Source: a candidate division WOR-3 bacterium
Lineage (GTDB): Bacteria > Hydrothermota > Tepidihabitantia > SM23-42
NCBI GenBank assembly: GCA_011052815.1
Contig: DRIG01000072.1
Span: forward strand, 1 to 64,000
Direction of reading: 5' to 3'
Length of the DNA: 64,000 nt
Under the pieces are notes generated by a model. The model did not search any database. It worked only from the letters and a program-made list of their open reading frames with translations, and was not told the DNA's origin. Below are positions 52,701 to 62,060 of the stretch, piece after piece. A program made the translations under genes and the position numbers. Position 1 is the first letter of the stretch. The number at the start of each line of letters is the position of its first letter.

Positions 52701-53747
52701 ATGGTTGGAATTATTGGCTATGGATCTTATCTCCCCCGTTACAGAATCAAGGTCGAAGATATCGCTCATCAGTGGGGCAGGGATCCTGAAACCATCAAAA
52801 GAGGACTTCTGCTTAAAGAGAAGACAGTACCGGGGATGGATGAGGATACGATTACGATTTCAGTGGAAGCGGGCCGCAATGCCCTGAAACGCGCCGGGAT
52901 CGACCCGGTGGAGATCGGAGCACTTTACATCGGCTCTGAATCCCATCCCTACGCGGTAAAACCTTCAGGAACAGTTGTGGCTGAAGCCCTGGGGATTGTT
53001 CCTGAAGTTCATATCGCTGATTATGAATTCGCCTGTAAAGCCGGCACCGAGGCGATGTTCGTCGCCCACGCACTGGTAAAAGCCGGTCTGGTTAAGTATG
53101 CAATGGGTATCGGTGCTGACACTTCTCAAGGAGCACCCGGCGACGCCCTGGAATTTTCAGCTTCTGCCGGTGGTTCGGCGTTCATCTTCGGAAAGGAGAA
53201 TATAATCGCTGAGGTTCTCGCTACTTATTCTTATACTACAGATACTCCTGACTTCTGGCGCAGAGAAGGTGCATTTTACCCGCTCCACGGCGGCCGATTT
53301 ACCGGTGAACCGGCGTACTTTAAGCACATCCTTGGTGCAGGAAGGGCGATTCTCGAGAGATCAGGATATAAGGCGTCGGACTTTGCCTATGCAATCTTTC
53401 ATATGCCCAACGGCAAATTTCCTCTGACCGCCGGCAAAAAATTGGGGTTTACCAAAGAACAGATGGAGCCGGGCTGGATTGTTCCTCTTATGGGCAATAC
53501 CTATTCAGGTTCCTCTCCCACTGGTTTTTCCGCTACCCTCGATGTCGCGAAACCCGGTGATCTGATTCTTCTGGTTTCATTCGGTTCAGGCGCCGGCAGC
53601 GACGCATTCATCTTCAAGATAACCGACCGGATTAATGAAGTCCGTGACCGGGCGGACAGGCTGCAGGATATGCTGGAGAAGAATCGGATATATCTCGATT
53701 ACGGCCAATATGCAAAATACCGCGGTAAGATTATAATGAATGAATAA
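52701..53747 (+). CDS. Hydroxymethylglutaryl-CoA synthase, archaeal type
   Basis: 348 aa. Thiolase-fold enzyme with IGYGSYLPRYRIKVEDIAHQ, the nucleophilic Cys in DYEFACKAGTEAMFVAH, the general-base region ALYIGSESHPYAVKP, and FHMPNGKFP with the His. The short archaeal-type HMG-CoA synthase is followed by the thiolase (9-bp gap) and a DUF35 protein. In archaea these three form one complex that channels acetoacetyl-CoA. Here it stands beside methylcrotonyl-CoA carboxylase genes and not with mevalonate genes. Confidence 0.88.
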   Translation: MVGIIGYGSYLPRYRIKVEDIAHQWGRDPETIKRGLLLKEKTVPGMDEDTITISVEAGRNALKRAGIDPVEIGALYIGSESHPYAVKPSGTVVAEALGIVPEVHIADYEFACKAGTEAMFVAHALVKAGLVKYAMGIGADTSQGAPGDALEFSASAGGSAFIFGKENIIAEVLATYSYTTDTPDFWRREGAFYPLHGGRFTGEPAYFKHILGAGRAILERSGYKASDFAYAIFHMPNGKFPLTAGKKLGFTKEQMEPGWIVPLMGNTYSGSSPTGFSATLDVAKPGDLILLVSFGSGAGSDAFIFKITDRINEVRDRADRLQDMLEKNRIYLDYGQYAKYRGKIIMNE

Positions 53748-53756
53748 GGAGGCAAG

Positions 53757-54905
53757 ATGCGTGATGTTTATATAATCGGCGTTGGAATGACCAAATTCGG
53801 TGAACTCTGGTCAAAATCACTGAGAGACATTTTCGTCGAGGCGGCACTCGCCGCGATCGACGACGCCGGAGTTGAACATATTGATTCCATGTATGTCGGC
53901 TCGATGACTCCCGGCCTTTTTGTGGGGCAGGAACATATCGGTGCCCTGATGGCGGATTATCTCGGTGTTGCTCCGATTCCTGCAGTGCGTGTCGAATCGG
54001 CATGCTGCTCCGGTGGTATGGCGCTCAGACTTGGTTTCTTTGAGGTTGCAGCGGGAAACAGTGAAATCGTTCTCGTCGGCGGAGTCGAGAAGATGAATGA
54101 CGGCGCCGATGTTACTTATGCCCTCGCGACTGCGGCTGACCAGGAATATGAGGTATACCAGGGTGTTACATTTCCCGGATTATACGCCCTGATAGCACGG
54201 GCGCATATGGTACATTACGGTACAACCAGGAAACAACTCGCCGCCGTTTCAGTGAAGAACCATCGCAATGGAGCATTGAATCCGAATGCACAATTTCCCA
54301 AAGAAGTCACCATTGACCAGGTCATTAATGCGACATTGGTCGCCGATCCCCTTACAGTACTTGACAGCTCACCGGTATCTGATGGAGCCGCCTGTGTTAT
54401 CTTAGCGTCGGCAGATGCAGCCAAAGGTCTGCAGAAACCACTTGTGAAGATAATCGGTTCAGGTGCGGCGACCGATACAATAGCTCTGCATGCAAGGGAG
54501 GATATCACCACCCTGAAGGCGGTGAAGGTTTCCGGAGAACGGGCATATAAGATGGCGGGGATAAAGCCTTCAGATGTCGGTTTTGCCGAGGTCCATGACT
54601 GTTTCAGTATCGCCGAGATTTGCATAATCGAAGATCTGGGATTTGTGGAGAAAGGCCAGGGTGGTCCTTTTACCGAGCAGGGACATACGGCACTGGACGG
54701 AAAGATTCCGATCAATACTTCGGGCGGATTGAAATCAAAGGGACATCCGGTCGGAGCCACGGGTGTTGCTCAGGCCGTTGAGGTTGTGGAACAGTTGAGA
54801 GGAGAAGCAGGCAAACGCCAGATAAAGGGTCCCAAGATCGGTCTGGCTCAGAATATGGGTGGTTCAGGTGCGTCATCAGTCGTTCATATATTTAAAGCAG
54901 AATAG
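53757..54905 (+). CDS. Thiolase (archaeal acetyl-CoA C-acetyltransferase type)
   Basis: 382 aa of the SCP2/archaeal thiolase group. The nucleophile is in [17 protein letters not shown], and the C-terminal His motif is [17 protein letters not shown]. Cys of the usual CGSG loop is not apparent, as in this group. It condenses two acetyl-CoA, or cleaves acetoacetyl-CoA, inside the complex with the HMG-CoA synthase and DUF35 protein. AGGAGG just before the ATG. Confidence 0.9.
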   Translation: MRDVYIIGVGMTKFGELWSKSLRDIFVEAALAAIDDAGVEHIDSMYVGSMTPGLFVGQEHIGALMADYLGVAPIPAVRVESACCSGGMALRLGFFEVAAGNSEIVLVGGVEKMNDGADVTYALATAADQEYEVYQGVTFPGLYALIARAHMVHYGTTRKQLAAVSVKNHRNGALNPNAQFPKEVTIDQVINATLVADPLTVLDSSPVSDGAACVILASADAAKGLQKPLVKIIGSGAATDTIALHAREDITTLKAVKVSGERAYKMAGIKPSDVGFAEVHDCFSIAEICIIEDLGFVEKGQGGPFTEQGHTALDGKIPINTSGGLKSKGHPVGATGVAQAVEVVEQLRGEAGKRQIKGPKIGLAQNMGGSGASSVVHIFKAE

Positions 54906-54913
54906 GAGGTAGT

Positions 54914-55303
54914 ATGCCGTCACCGAGATATAGAAGAGAAATGCCCCAGAGATACAGACTTGAGGCAGGGAAATGTAAAAAATGCGGCAAAATTTCTTTT
55001 CCGCCGCGTCTGATATGCCCGGCATGCGGGTCAAAGGATTTTGAAAAGACCAAACTGACGGATTACGGTAAGATAGTTTCCTATACAACGATTCGTGTCG
55101 CACCTTCGGATTTCGCCACTCAGGTTCCCTACAACATCGCAATAGTGGAATCAGATAACGGGGTGCGGGTTACCACACAGGTCGTGGATTGTAAACCTGA
55201 AGATCTGGAGATCGGAAAGAGGGTGAAGTTCGTTTTCAGGAAACTCTCTGCAGAAGGCCATACCGGAATCATCTGTTACGGATATAAGGCAGTACCCGTA
55301 TAA
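54914..55303 (+). CDS. Zn-ribbon OB-fold protein (DUF35), complex bridge
   Basis: 129 aa. The zinc ribbon CKKCGKISFPPRLICPACGS (residues about 19-38) is followed by an OB fold (YGKIVSYTTIRV...GVRVTTQVVDC...GKRVKFVFRK). In archaea this protein bridges thiolase and HMG-CoA synthase and shares a pantetheine site. It starts 8 bp after the thiolase stop, completing the trio. Confidence 0.92.
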   Translation: MPSPRYRREMPQRYRLEAGKCKKCGKISFPPRLICPACGSKDFEKTKLTDYGKIVSYTTIRVAPSDFATQVPYNIAIVESDNGVRVTTQVVDCKPEDLEIGKRVKFVFRKLSAEGHTGIICYGYKAVPV

Positions 55304-55360
55304 TCAAGGACAGGCGGTTGTCACCCGTCGGGTTCCTAACATCAAAAATAAAAGGAGATT

Positions 55361-56968
55361 ATGTATCAGATCAAATCAAAGATAGAGACGAACAGCGCTG
55401 ATTTTAAAGAGAACAAGAAAAGAATGAAAGAGGCTGTGCAGTTGTTAAAGGAGCGGCTCGCATTGATTAAAAAAGGCGGTCCTGAATATATGCACAAAAA
55501 GCATGCCAAAAGGGGTAAGTTGTTTGTGCGGGAGCGTTTGCGGTTGCTGCTGGATCCGGATACACCTTTTCTTGAGTTGAGTCCGCTCGCGGCCTGGGAT
55601 ATGTATAACAACGAGCATCCCTCAGCCGCGATCATTACAGGGATCGGCGTCGTCCACAATCGCGAGGTTATGGTCATCGCCCACGACGCTACTGTGAAAG
55701 GCGGCACCTATATTCCCGAGACGATAAAGAAACATATACGGGCGCAGGAGATCGCTCTGGAGAACAGACTTCCCTGTGTCTATCTCGTCGATTCCGGAGG
55801 TATCTTCCTGCCGCTACAGGTCGGTACCTTTCCTGATAAGTTCCACTTCGGCAGAATCTTCTATAATCAGGCGCAGATGTCGGCGCGGAACATTCCCCAG
55901 ATTTCCGTAGTAATGGGTTTCTGCACTGCCGGAGGTGCGTATCAACCCGCAATGAGTGATGAAGTGGTTATTGTAAAGGGTGCGGGTACGATTTATATCG
56001 GAGGACCTCCGCTGGTAAAGGCGGCGACCGGTGAAGTCGTCACTGAAGAAGAACTCGGCGGTGCGGATGTTCATTGTCGGATCTCAGGGGTTGCGGACCA
56101 TTATGCAGTGAGTGATGAGCAGGCGATAGAGATAACACGCAATATCATTGAAAATCTCGGTTCCTGGCCCAAATACCCTCTGGAAAGGCATGAACCCGAA
56201 GAGCCTGCTTATGACCCTGAAGAATTATACGGAATCATACCTGCGGATTTGAAAAAATCATTCGATATGAGAGAGGTCATCGCCCGGATCGTCGACCGGA
56301 GTGAATTCCATGAGTTCAAAGAGCTTTACGGTCCGACGATCGTCTGTGGGTTTGCCCGTATTATGGGTTATCCTGTGGGAATTCTGGCGAATAACGGTGT
56401 ACTCTTTTCAGAGTCGTCCCAGAAAGGCGCCCATTTTGTAACCATGTGTTCAGTGAGGAAGATTCCGATTCTCTTTTTACAGAATATTACCGGTTTTATT
56501 GTGGGAAAGCGTTATGAGCACGGCGGTATTGCAAAGGACGGAGCAAAACTGGTCCACGCCGTTGCGAACGCCCAGGTACCAAAGTTCACCATTATCGTCG
56601 GTGGTTCGTATGGCGCCGGGAATTACGGTATGTGCGGCAGGGCTTATGACCCGCGGCTCTTATGGATGTGGCCCACCGCAAGGATCTGCGTGATGGGTGG
56701 AGAACAGGCTGCCGGTGTGTTGACCGATATCAAGGTCAGGGCGTTGATCAAAGAGGGCAAAAAACCGACTGATGAGGAGATCGAAGAGATACGCAAACCC
56801 ATTCTCGCTAAATATGAGAACGAGTCGAGTGCTTATTATTCGACAGCCCGATTATGGGACGACGGAATCATCGATCCACTGGATACAAGAAAGGTGCTGG
56901 GGCTCGCCATTTCGATGTCGTTGAATGCACCGATTCCCGACCACAGGTTCGGAGTTTTCAGAATGTAA
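55361..56968 (+). CDS. Methylcrotonyl-CoA carboxylase carboxyltransferase subunit (beta type)
   Basis: 535 aa. GLSP-like start of the core ([20 protein letters not shown]), [79 protein letters not shown] and [20 protein letters not shown] are typical of the MCC beta and geranyl-CoA carboxylase branch. It transfers CO2 from biotin to 3-methylcrotonyl-CoA in leucine degradation. Partner biotin carboxylase and carrier follow at 58320-60353, separated by a cupin and a hydratase. Confidence 0.9.
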   Translation: MYQIKSKIETNSADFKENKKRMKEAVQLLKERLALIKKGGPEYMHKKHAKRGKLFVRERLRLLLDPDTPFLELSPLAAWDMYNNEHPSAAIITGIGVVHNREVMVIAHDATVKGGTYIPETIKKHIRAQEIALENRLPCVYLVDSGGIFLPLQVGTFPDKFHFGRIFYNQAQMSARNIPQISVVMGFCTAGGAYQPAMSDEVVIVKGAGTIYIGGPPLVKAATGEVVTEEELGGADVHCRISGVADHYAVSDEQAIEITRNIIENLGSWPKYPLERHEPEEPAYDPEELYGIIPADLKKSFDMREVIARIVDRSEFHEFKELYGPTIVCGFARIMGYPVGILANNGVLFSESSQKGAHFVTMCSVRKIPILFLQNITGFIVGKRYEHGGIAKDGAKLVHAVANAQVPKFTIIVGGSYGAGNYGMCGRAYDPRLLWMWPTARICVMGGEQAAGVLTDIKVRALIKEGKKPTDEEIEEIRKPILAKYENESSAYYSTARLWDDGIIDPLDTRKVLGLAISMSLNAPIPDHRFGVFRM

Positions 56969-57032
56969 TGTCAATGCAGGTTTGCATAAGTGACCTGCGG
57001 ATGGACTTTTCAGGTAAGTGACTGGAGGTTGA

Positions 57033-57356
57033 ATGAACAAAATCACTTTCAAAGATTTCATAGAAAAGATAAAAGAACCATGGCAGCCGAAAGACATCGC
57101 CTATATCAATGATACCGCATTGAGGGTTGCCAGGATTGATGGAACCTATCACTGGCACACCCACCGGGATGAGGATGAGTTTTTCCTGGTTCTGAAAGGC
57201 AAGATATCGATCGATACTGAAGAAACTTCTGTCGAGCTTGCAGAAAATGAAGGTTGTCTGGTGAAGAGAGGAACGAGACATCGTTCGCGGTCAGACGGTC
57301 CTGCCTGGATACTGCTGATTGAACCGATAAAGACAAAGACAAAGGGAGAGGAATAG
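57033..57356 (+). CDS. Small cupin-domain protein
   Basis: 107 aa single cupin. The metal motif is YHWHTHRDEDEFFLVLKGKI with two His and Glu, and GCLVKRGTRHRSRS gives the third His. Such proteins are metal-binding enzymes or sensors of small molecules. It sits between methylcrotonyl-CoA carboxylase and the hydratase, 64 bp from the first and 29 bp from the second. Function not known. Confidence 0.8.
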   Translation: MNKITFKDFIEKIKEPWQPKDIAYINDTALRVARIDGTYHWHTHRDEDEFFLVLKGKISIDTEETSVELAENEGCLVKRGTRHRSRSDGPAWILLIEPIKTKTKGEE

Positions 57357-57385
57357 GGTCGTTGTTTTTAAGAAAGAGGTGAGGT

Positions 57386-58189
57386 ATGTCAGATAAAGAG
57401 TTAAAGACGATTTTATATGAAACAGAAGATAAGGTCGCAAGGGTTGTACTCAATCGACCTGAGGTGCATAATGCCTTCAATGATATAATGATTCAGGAAC
57501 TCAGAATGATTTTTGACGAGATCGCCGTAAATAAAGAGATCCGGGTGGTTGTCCTGACCGGTAAAGGAAAATCCTTTTGCGCCGGTGCGGATTTAAACTG
57601 GATGAAGAGGGTGAAAGATTATTCTTACGAAGAGAATCTCAAGGAATCACTTGACCTCGCCGAAATGTTGTATAGAATATACTCTTCACCGAAGCCGACT
57701 ATTGCACGGGTGAACGGAGCCGCGATCGGCGGCGGTACTGGGCTGGTTGCTGTTTGTGATATCGCAATAGCCGCGACAAAGGCGAAATTCAGTTTCAGTG
57801 AGGTGAAACTCGGGCTTATTCCCGCCTGCATTTCACCTTATGTCATTAAAAAATGCGGTGAGGGCAGATGCCGGGAGTTTTTTCTCACCGGTGAGAGATT
57901 GACTGCGGAAAAGGCTTTGAATGCAGGTTTGATTAATGCAGTCGCTGAATTAGAGAATATTGATGAGATTATCAATGAACTGGTCGGGAAATTGATTTCA
58001 AGTGGTCCAGAGGCGATCAGAAGCTGTAAGGAATTGTTGAGGAATGTGGCTGAGATGTCGTTTGAAAAAGCAAGGCCGTATACAGCCGAGGTGATCGCCC
58101 GATTGAGAATTTCCGATGAAGGACAGGAAGGAATGAATGCTTTTCTGGAAAAACGGAAACCGAGATGGGTTTTAAATTCAGACGGATGA
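57386..58189 (+). CDS. Methylglutaconyl-CoA hydratase-like (LiuC type)
   Basis: 267 aa crotonase-fold protein. GKGKSFCAGADLNWMKR and NGAAIGGGTGLVAVCDIAIA form the oxyanion region. SFSEVKLGLIPACISPYVIK with FLTGERLTAEKALNAGLINA is the signature of methylglutaconyl-CoA hydratases. It interconverts 3-methylglutaconyl-CoA and HMG-CoA, linking the carboxylase to the HMG-CoA synthase trio upstream. GAGGT before the ATG. Confidence 0.85.
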   Translation: MSDKELKTILYETEDKVARVVLNRPEVHNAFNDIMIQELRMIFDEIAVNKEIRVVVLTGKGKSFCAGADLNWMKRVKDYSYEENLKESLDLAEMLYRIYSSPKPTIARVNGAAIGGGTGLVAVCDIAIAATKAKFSFSEVKLGLIPACISPYVIKKCGEGRCREFFLTGERLTAEKALNAGLINAVAELENIDEIINELVGKLISSGPEAIRSCKELLRNVAEMSFEKARPYTAEVIARLRISDEGQEGMNAFLEKRKPRWVLNSDG

Positions 58190-58212
58190 AGAGTATGATT
58201 ATGTTTTTGTTT

Positions 58213-58348
58213 GATCGTTGGGCGTTATACGGTGTCGTTGTGAGGATCGTTTTAGGTTATACGGTGTCGCTGCCGGTATTGTCTTTCGACACCGTACAAC
58301 CAACAACCATCTTTCATAAATGTTTAAGAAAATCTTAATCGCCAATCG
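58213..58348 (+). promoter_or_regulatory. Duplicated hairpin leader of biotin carboxylase, copy 2
   Basis: 58236-58348 repeats the 113-bp leader at 42902-43014. Arms 58255-58269 (GGTTATACGGTGTCG) and 58287-58301 (CGACACCGTACAACC) pair, with C-G where copy 1 has T-G. A partial extra unit lies just upstream with a 32-bp period (GATCGTT at 58213 and 58245; TTATACGGTGTCG at 58225 and 58257). As in copy 1, no Shine-Dalgarno precedes the ATG at 58320. Confidence 0.6.
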
Positions 58349-59816
58349 GGGAGAGATTGCAATCCGGATTGCACGGGCTTGCAAAGAACTGGGGATTTCA
58401 ACGGTCGGTGTTTATTCTACAGTGGATAAGGATTCTCTTCATCTGCGCCATGTGGATGATGCGATATGGATCGGTGAATCACCTCCCCAGTCGAGTTATT
58501 TAAATATTGAGAGAATTATAGAATGTGCAAAAGAAACCGGGGTCGACGCAATCCATCCGGGATATGGATTCCTTGCGGAAAACGCTCAGTTCGCCAGGGC
58601 GTGCGAAGGTGCCGGGATTGTCTTTATCGGCCCTGACTCCAGGGCACTTGCTTTGGTCGGCGACAAGGTGGCTTCGAGGAATACGGTGAAACAGGTGGGT
58701 GTACCGATCATCCCGGGTATGGAAGGAGCAGCTGAAGAGACCGACTTTTTCAAGAAGATGGCTGCTGAGGTGGGTTATCCTGTTATCGTGAAGGCATCCA
58801 TGGGCGGCGGCGGTAAAGGAATGCGTATTGTTCACAGTGAGGCAGAACTCGAAGCGAGTGTTGCTGCCGGGCGTCGGGAAGCGGAGAGTGCTTTTGGTGA
58901 TGATACCGTGTATCTGGAAAAATATATTGACCGGCCGCGACATATCGAATTTCAGGTGCTGCGGGATAATCATGGTAATGTCGTGCACCTCTTTGAACGG
59001 GAGTGCTCGATCCAGCGCCGACATCAGAAGATCATCGAAGAGACCCCTTCTCCGATACTGGACAACGCCCTGCGTGAGAAGATGGGCGAGTCTGCCAAGA
59101 AAGTTATTGAAGCCGCCGGTTACACGAACGCCGGAACCGTTGAATTCCTTGTTGATAATGACAGGAATTTCTACTTTCTTGAAGTCAATGCCCGGATTCA
59201 GGTCGAACACCCGATCACCGAGGTGGTTACAGGCGTTGATCTTGTCAGACAACAGTTGCTCATTGCCTCAGGAGAAAGAATTGAATTTACACAGGAAGAT
59301 ATCACCCAGCGCGGCCATGCGATCGAAGCCCGGATATATGCCGAAGACCCGGAAAATAATTTTCTGCCGTCGCCGGGGACTATTCTCTTCTTGAATGAAC
59401 CGAGCGGTCCCGGCGTGAGGGTTGATTCGGGAATCTATCAGGACTGGAACGTCCCACCGCATTATGATCCTATTCTTGCAAAATTGATCGTCGGTGCCGA
59501 AACCAGGGAACATTCAATAGCACGCCTGGCTGATTCACTATGCAACTACATCATTCTGGGGATAAAGACAAATATCGGGTTTTTGAAACGAATCATCGAA
59601 ACGAAGAAATTCCGTGAAGGCAGATTTCATACCCACTTCATAGATGAGAATGAAGAGCAGTTGCTTCCTGTACACACTGAAGTTCATAAAGCACTTATCG
59701 CAGCGGCGCTGCTCAAAGAATCAACACCACGGGGATATAGAACAGAACATCCCGGAACAGAGAGTCGAACCAATCCCTGGTTGGAGATCGGAGAATGGGA
59801 GATATGCAGCCGTTGA
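58320..59816 (+). CDS. Biotin carboxylase subunit (methylcrotonyl module)
   Basis: 498 aa. FKKILIANRGEIAIRIARAC, KASMGGGGKGMRIVHSE, HLFERECSIQRRHQKIIEET, NFYFLEVNARIQVEHPITEV and GHAIEARIYAEDPENNFLPS mark a complete biotin carboxylase. Paralogue of the gene at 42986 with an almost identical leader and first codons, and a 49-bp identical stretch (58972-59020). The carrier follows 48 bp downstream. It serves the carboxyltransferase at 55361. Confidence 0.92.
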   Translation: MFKKILIANRGEIAIRIARACKELGISTVGVYSTVDKDSLHLRHVDDAIWIGESPPQSSYLNIERIIECAKETGVDAIHPGYGFLAENAQFARACEGAGIVFIGPDSRALALVGDKVASRNTVKQVGVPIIPGMEGAAEETDFFKKMAAEVGYPVIVKASMGGGGKGMRIVHSEAELEASVAAGRREAESAFGDDTVYLEKYIDRPRHIEFQVLRDNHGNVVHLFERECSIQRRHQKIIEETPSPILDNALREKMGESAKKVIEAAGYTNAGTVEFLVDNDRNFYFLEVNARIQVEHPITEVVTGVDLVRQQLLIASGERIEFTQEDITQRGHAIEARIYAEDPENNFLPSPGTILFLNEPSGPGVRVDSGIYQDWNVPPHYDPILAKLIVGAETREHSIARLADSLCNYIILGIKTNIGFLKRIIETKKFREGRFHTHFIDENEEQLLPVHTEVHKALIAAALLKESTPRGYRTEHPGTESRTNPWLEIGEWEICSR

Positions 59817-59864
59817 AGGTAAAATCAGAGGGGTGTATCAAAGAAATGTTGCGGGGTTTAATTT

Positions 59865-60353
59865 GTGAACCATAATTTCATCCATCTGGGTAAAAATTAT
59901 TCTGTGAAGACCGAGAAGATCGATGATGAATATAAAGTGATCATCGGTGATGAGATTTTCAAGATTACTGATTTTGAGAAGAGAGGAAACCTTATTCTCT
60001 TTCGTATAGACAAAAAACCTTTCAGTTTCTTCTTTGCCCGGGACAGAGAAAGAATATACTTAACGGCAGACGGTGAATATTTTGTGATTGAAGAATCAAA
60101 AGGAAGTTCTTTTAAAGACGGCGCCGCTGCGATCGAAAAAGGAGACAGTGTGAGTTCACCCATGCCCGGTCTGATAGTGAAGATCCCTGTTACCGTCGGT
60201 AAGGAGGTGGAAAAAGGCGAGACCCTGGCGATCGTGGAGGCGATGAAGATGCAGAACGAACTGCGGTCGCCGCGCAGTGGTGTGGTGAAGAAGATAAATT
60301 TCAAAGAGGGTGAGCAGATCGATGCCCTGCAGCCGATTGTAGAACTGGAATAA
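59865..60353 (+). CDS. Biotin carboxyl carrier protein (methylcrotonyl module)
   Basis: 162 aa starting at GTG 59865. The biotinyl lysine is in IVEAMKMQNELRSPRSG near residue 125; the first 80 residues are beta-rich and lack a clear known domain. Paralogue of the carrier at 44490. It ends 1 bp before the next start codon, so it is probably co-translated with the flavoprotein. Confidence 0.9.
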   Translation: MNHNFIHLGKNYSVKTEKIDDEYKVIIGDEIFKITDFEKRGNLILFRIDKKPFSFFFARDRERIYLTADGEYFVIEESKGSSFKDGAAAIEKGDSVSSPMPGLIVKIPVTVGKEVEKGETLAIVEAMKMQNELRSPRSGVVKKINFKEGEQIDALQPIVELE

Positions 60354-60354
60354 T

Positions 60355-61176
60355 ATGCATTTTGTATCCCTTGTTGCATCGGAGCGGAAGAACGGCAATT
60401 GTGACATCCTTGGTCGTCTCGCCGTCAGGCATGCGCTGAAGGCGGGAGCCGATTCAGGAGAGGTCGTCTATCTTAAAAATTTCGATATAAAAGAATGTCG
60501 GGGCTGTCTTCACTGTGTGTTTAATAATGAAGAGTGTCGAATAGATGATGATCTTTATCAACTGCTCGAAATTTTAAAGGATGCGGATAAACTTTTTCTG
60601 GTCGCGCCGGTGTATGTATTAACCATTCCCGGAAAGTTGAAACTTCTGCTTGACCGTTTTCTCACGATTGCAGGTGCTGTGAAAGATAAGCCGGAACATT
60701 ATGCCCTCAGTATAGGTGTCGCCGGCATCAATGATTGGCATCAGTTCCAATTACCCCTTATGAATCTCTTTTTGCTCGTTTTGGGCTATCGCATCATCGA
60801 CAGTAAGATATTTTACGGAGCCGGTCCTGGAGAGGTTTTACTCGGAAAAGAGATGGATGGTTTTCCCGAACAGTTGTACCGGCTCATTAATTATCCGGGG
60901 GGTCCCTTTAGATCAGGGGTTTCAAACACCTGTCCGGTTGATTTCTGCAGTGTCTTTGAGCGCATTGATGACAAACACTATCGTTGTCCTGTCTGTCTCA
61001 CTCCGGCTGAGAGGGTTGAAAACGGCTATTATTTCGATGCCCGTGATTTGAATAATCATCGCTGGACAAGAGAGAGGCTTAAAGACCATTTCAACGGTTG
61101 GATACTGAAGACAAAACCGCGTTTCAGAGCGATGTTAAGAGAGATCTCCGCGAAAAAACGCGAGTTAGGTATTTAA
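60355..61176 (+). CDS. NADPH-dependent FMN reductase/FeS flavoprotein-like
   Basis: 273 aa. The first 150 residues are a flavodoxin-like fold (SERKNGNCDILGRLAVRHAL, FLVAPVYVLTIPGKLKLLLD). The Cys cluster ECRGCLHCVFNNEEC is as in iron-sulfur flavoproteins. A second Cys pair (CPVCLTP) lies in the C-terminal part. It may shuttle electrons from reduced cofactors to the local FeS proteins. ATG one base after the carrier gene. Confidence 0.8.
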   Translation: MHFVSLVASERKNGNCDILGRLAVRHALKAGADSGEVVYLKNFDIKECRGCLHCVFNNEECRIDDDLYQLLEILKDADKLFLVAPVYVLTIPGKLKLLLDRFLTIAGAVKDKPEHYALSIGVAGINDWHQFQLPLMNLFLLVLGYRIIDSKIFYGAGPGEVLLGKEMDGFPEQLYRLINYPGGPFRSGVSNTCPVDFCSVFERIDDKHYRCPVCLTPAERVENGYYFDARDLNNHRWTRERLKDHFNGWILKTKPRFRAMLREISAKKRELGI

Positions 61177-61187
61177 GGAGAATTGAT

Positions 61188-61565
61188 ATGTACAGTGAAA
61201 AAGTAATGGACCATTTTATGCATCCCAGAAACGTCGGTGAGATCGAAGATGCGGATGGTGTCGGAGAGGTAGGTAATCCCGTGTGCGGTGACGTGATGAC
61301 TTTCTACATCAAAGTCAAAGACGATGTCATCACCGACGTCAAATTCAAGACCTTTGGCTGCGGCGCCGCAATCGCCGTTTCCAGTATCGTGAGTGAAATG
61401 GCGAAGGGAAAGACGATCCAGGAAGCGATGAAGATTACCAACCGGGTCGTTGTTGATGAACTCGGCGGCTTACCGTCGCAGAAACTCCATTGTTCGAATC
61501 TCGGAGCCGATGCACTCCACAAGGCGATTGAAAATTATCTTGAGAAGAAGAAAAGGAGAACTTAG
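61188..61565 (+). CDS. iscU: IscU-like FeS cluster scaffold
   Basis: 125 aa from ATG 61188 (AAGGAG upstream; the longer frame lacks a site). The three scaffold cysteines are in VGNPVCGDVMTF, TFGCGAAIAV and KLHCSNLGADAL, with the Asp after the first Cys-Gly. It builds FeS clusters with a cysteine desulfurase, which is not in the window. It lies among genes for FeS enzymes. Confidence 0.92.
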   Translation: MYSEKVMDHFMHPRNVGEIEDADGVGEVGNPVCGDVMTFYIKVKDDVITDVKFKTFGCGAAIAVSSIVSEMAKGKTIQEAMKITNRVVVDELGGLPSQKLHCSNLGADALHKAIENYLEKKKRRT

Positions 61566-61566
61566 G

Positions 61567-62033
61567 ATGTATTATACAGGAAAAGATATTGGAAAATACA
61601 TCAAAACGGTGAAATCAATTGTAAAAGGTAAAGGGACGAGAGATGAAAAACTGAAAGCCGTCTGTGAACTACTTCGGGATAATGTATCATACTATGACTG
61701 GGTGGGGTTCTATCTGGCAGATGAAGATAAAAGAGAACTTATTCTCGGTCCTTTTGTCGGTGAGCCGACCGAACATACCAGGATTTCCTTTGGTCAGGGT
61801 ATCTGTGGTCAGGCCGCCGAGATAAAAAACCTTTTGTTGTTCAGGATGTGAGAAAAGAAACGAATTATTTATCCTGCAGTGTGAAGGTTATGTCTGAAAT
61901 CGTCGTGCCCGTTTTGAAGAAGGGCAGGATTGTGGGTGAACTTGATATTGATTCCCATACGATTTCTCCGTTTACTGATAAAGATACAACACTGCTGGAG
62001 AGAATATGCGAAGTTGTGGTGGAATTGTTTTAA
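61567..62033 (+). pseudogene. GAF-domain protein (free methionine-R-sulfoxide reductase-like) with frameshift
   Basis: Frame 0 from ATG 61567 gives 94 residues to 61851 (YYDWVGFYLADEDKRELILG, ISFGQGICGQAAEIK). The family sequence continues in the -1 frame to 62033 (PFVVQDVRKETNYLSCSVKV, SEIVVPVLKKGRIVGELDID). The break lies at 61824-61830, where codons ATA AAA AAC form the slippery heptamer A-AAA-AAC. A -1 slip there restores a 155-residue protein of normal length, with Cys in GICGQ and YLSCS. Either a one-base deletion in the A run, an assembly error, or programmed frameshifting. Confidence 0.75.
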
Positions 62034-62060
62034 AAACAGTTTGTTCTTAAAGGAGGTATG

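Noticed and set aside
61098-61187. Extended N-terminus of IscU
   Set aside because: It overlaps the flavoprotein gene and lacks similarity; the ATG at 61188 has AAGGAG and gives the normal 125 residues.
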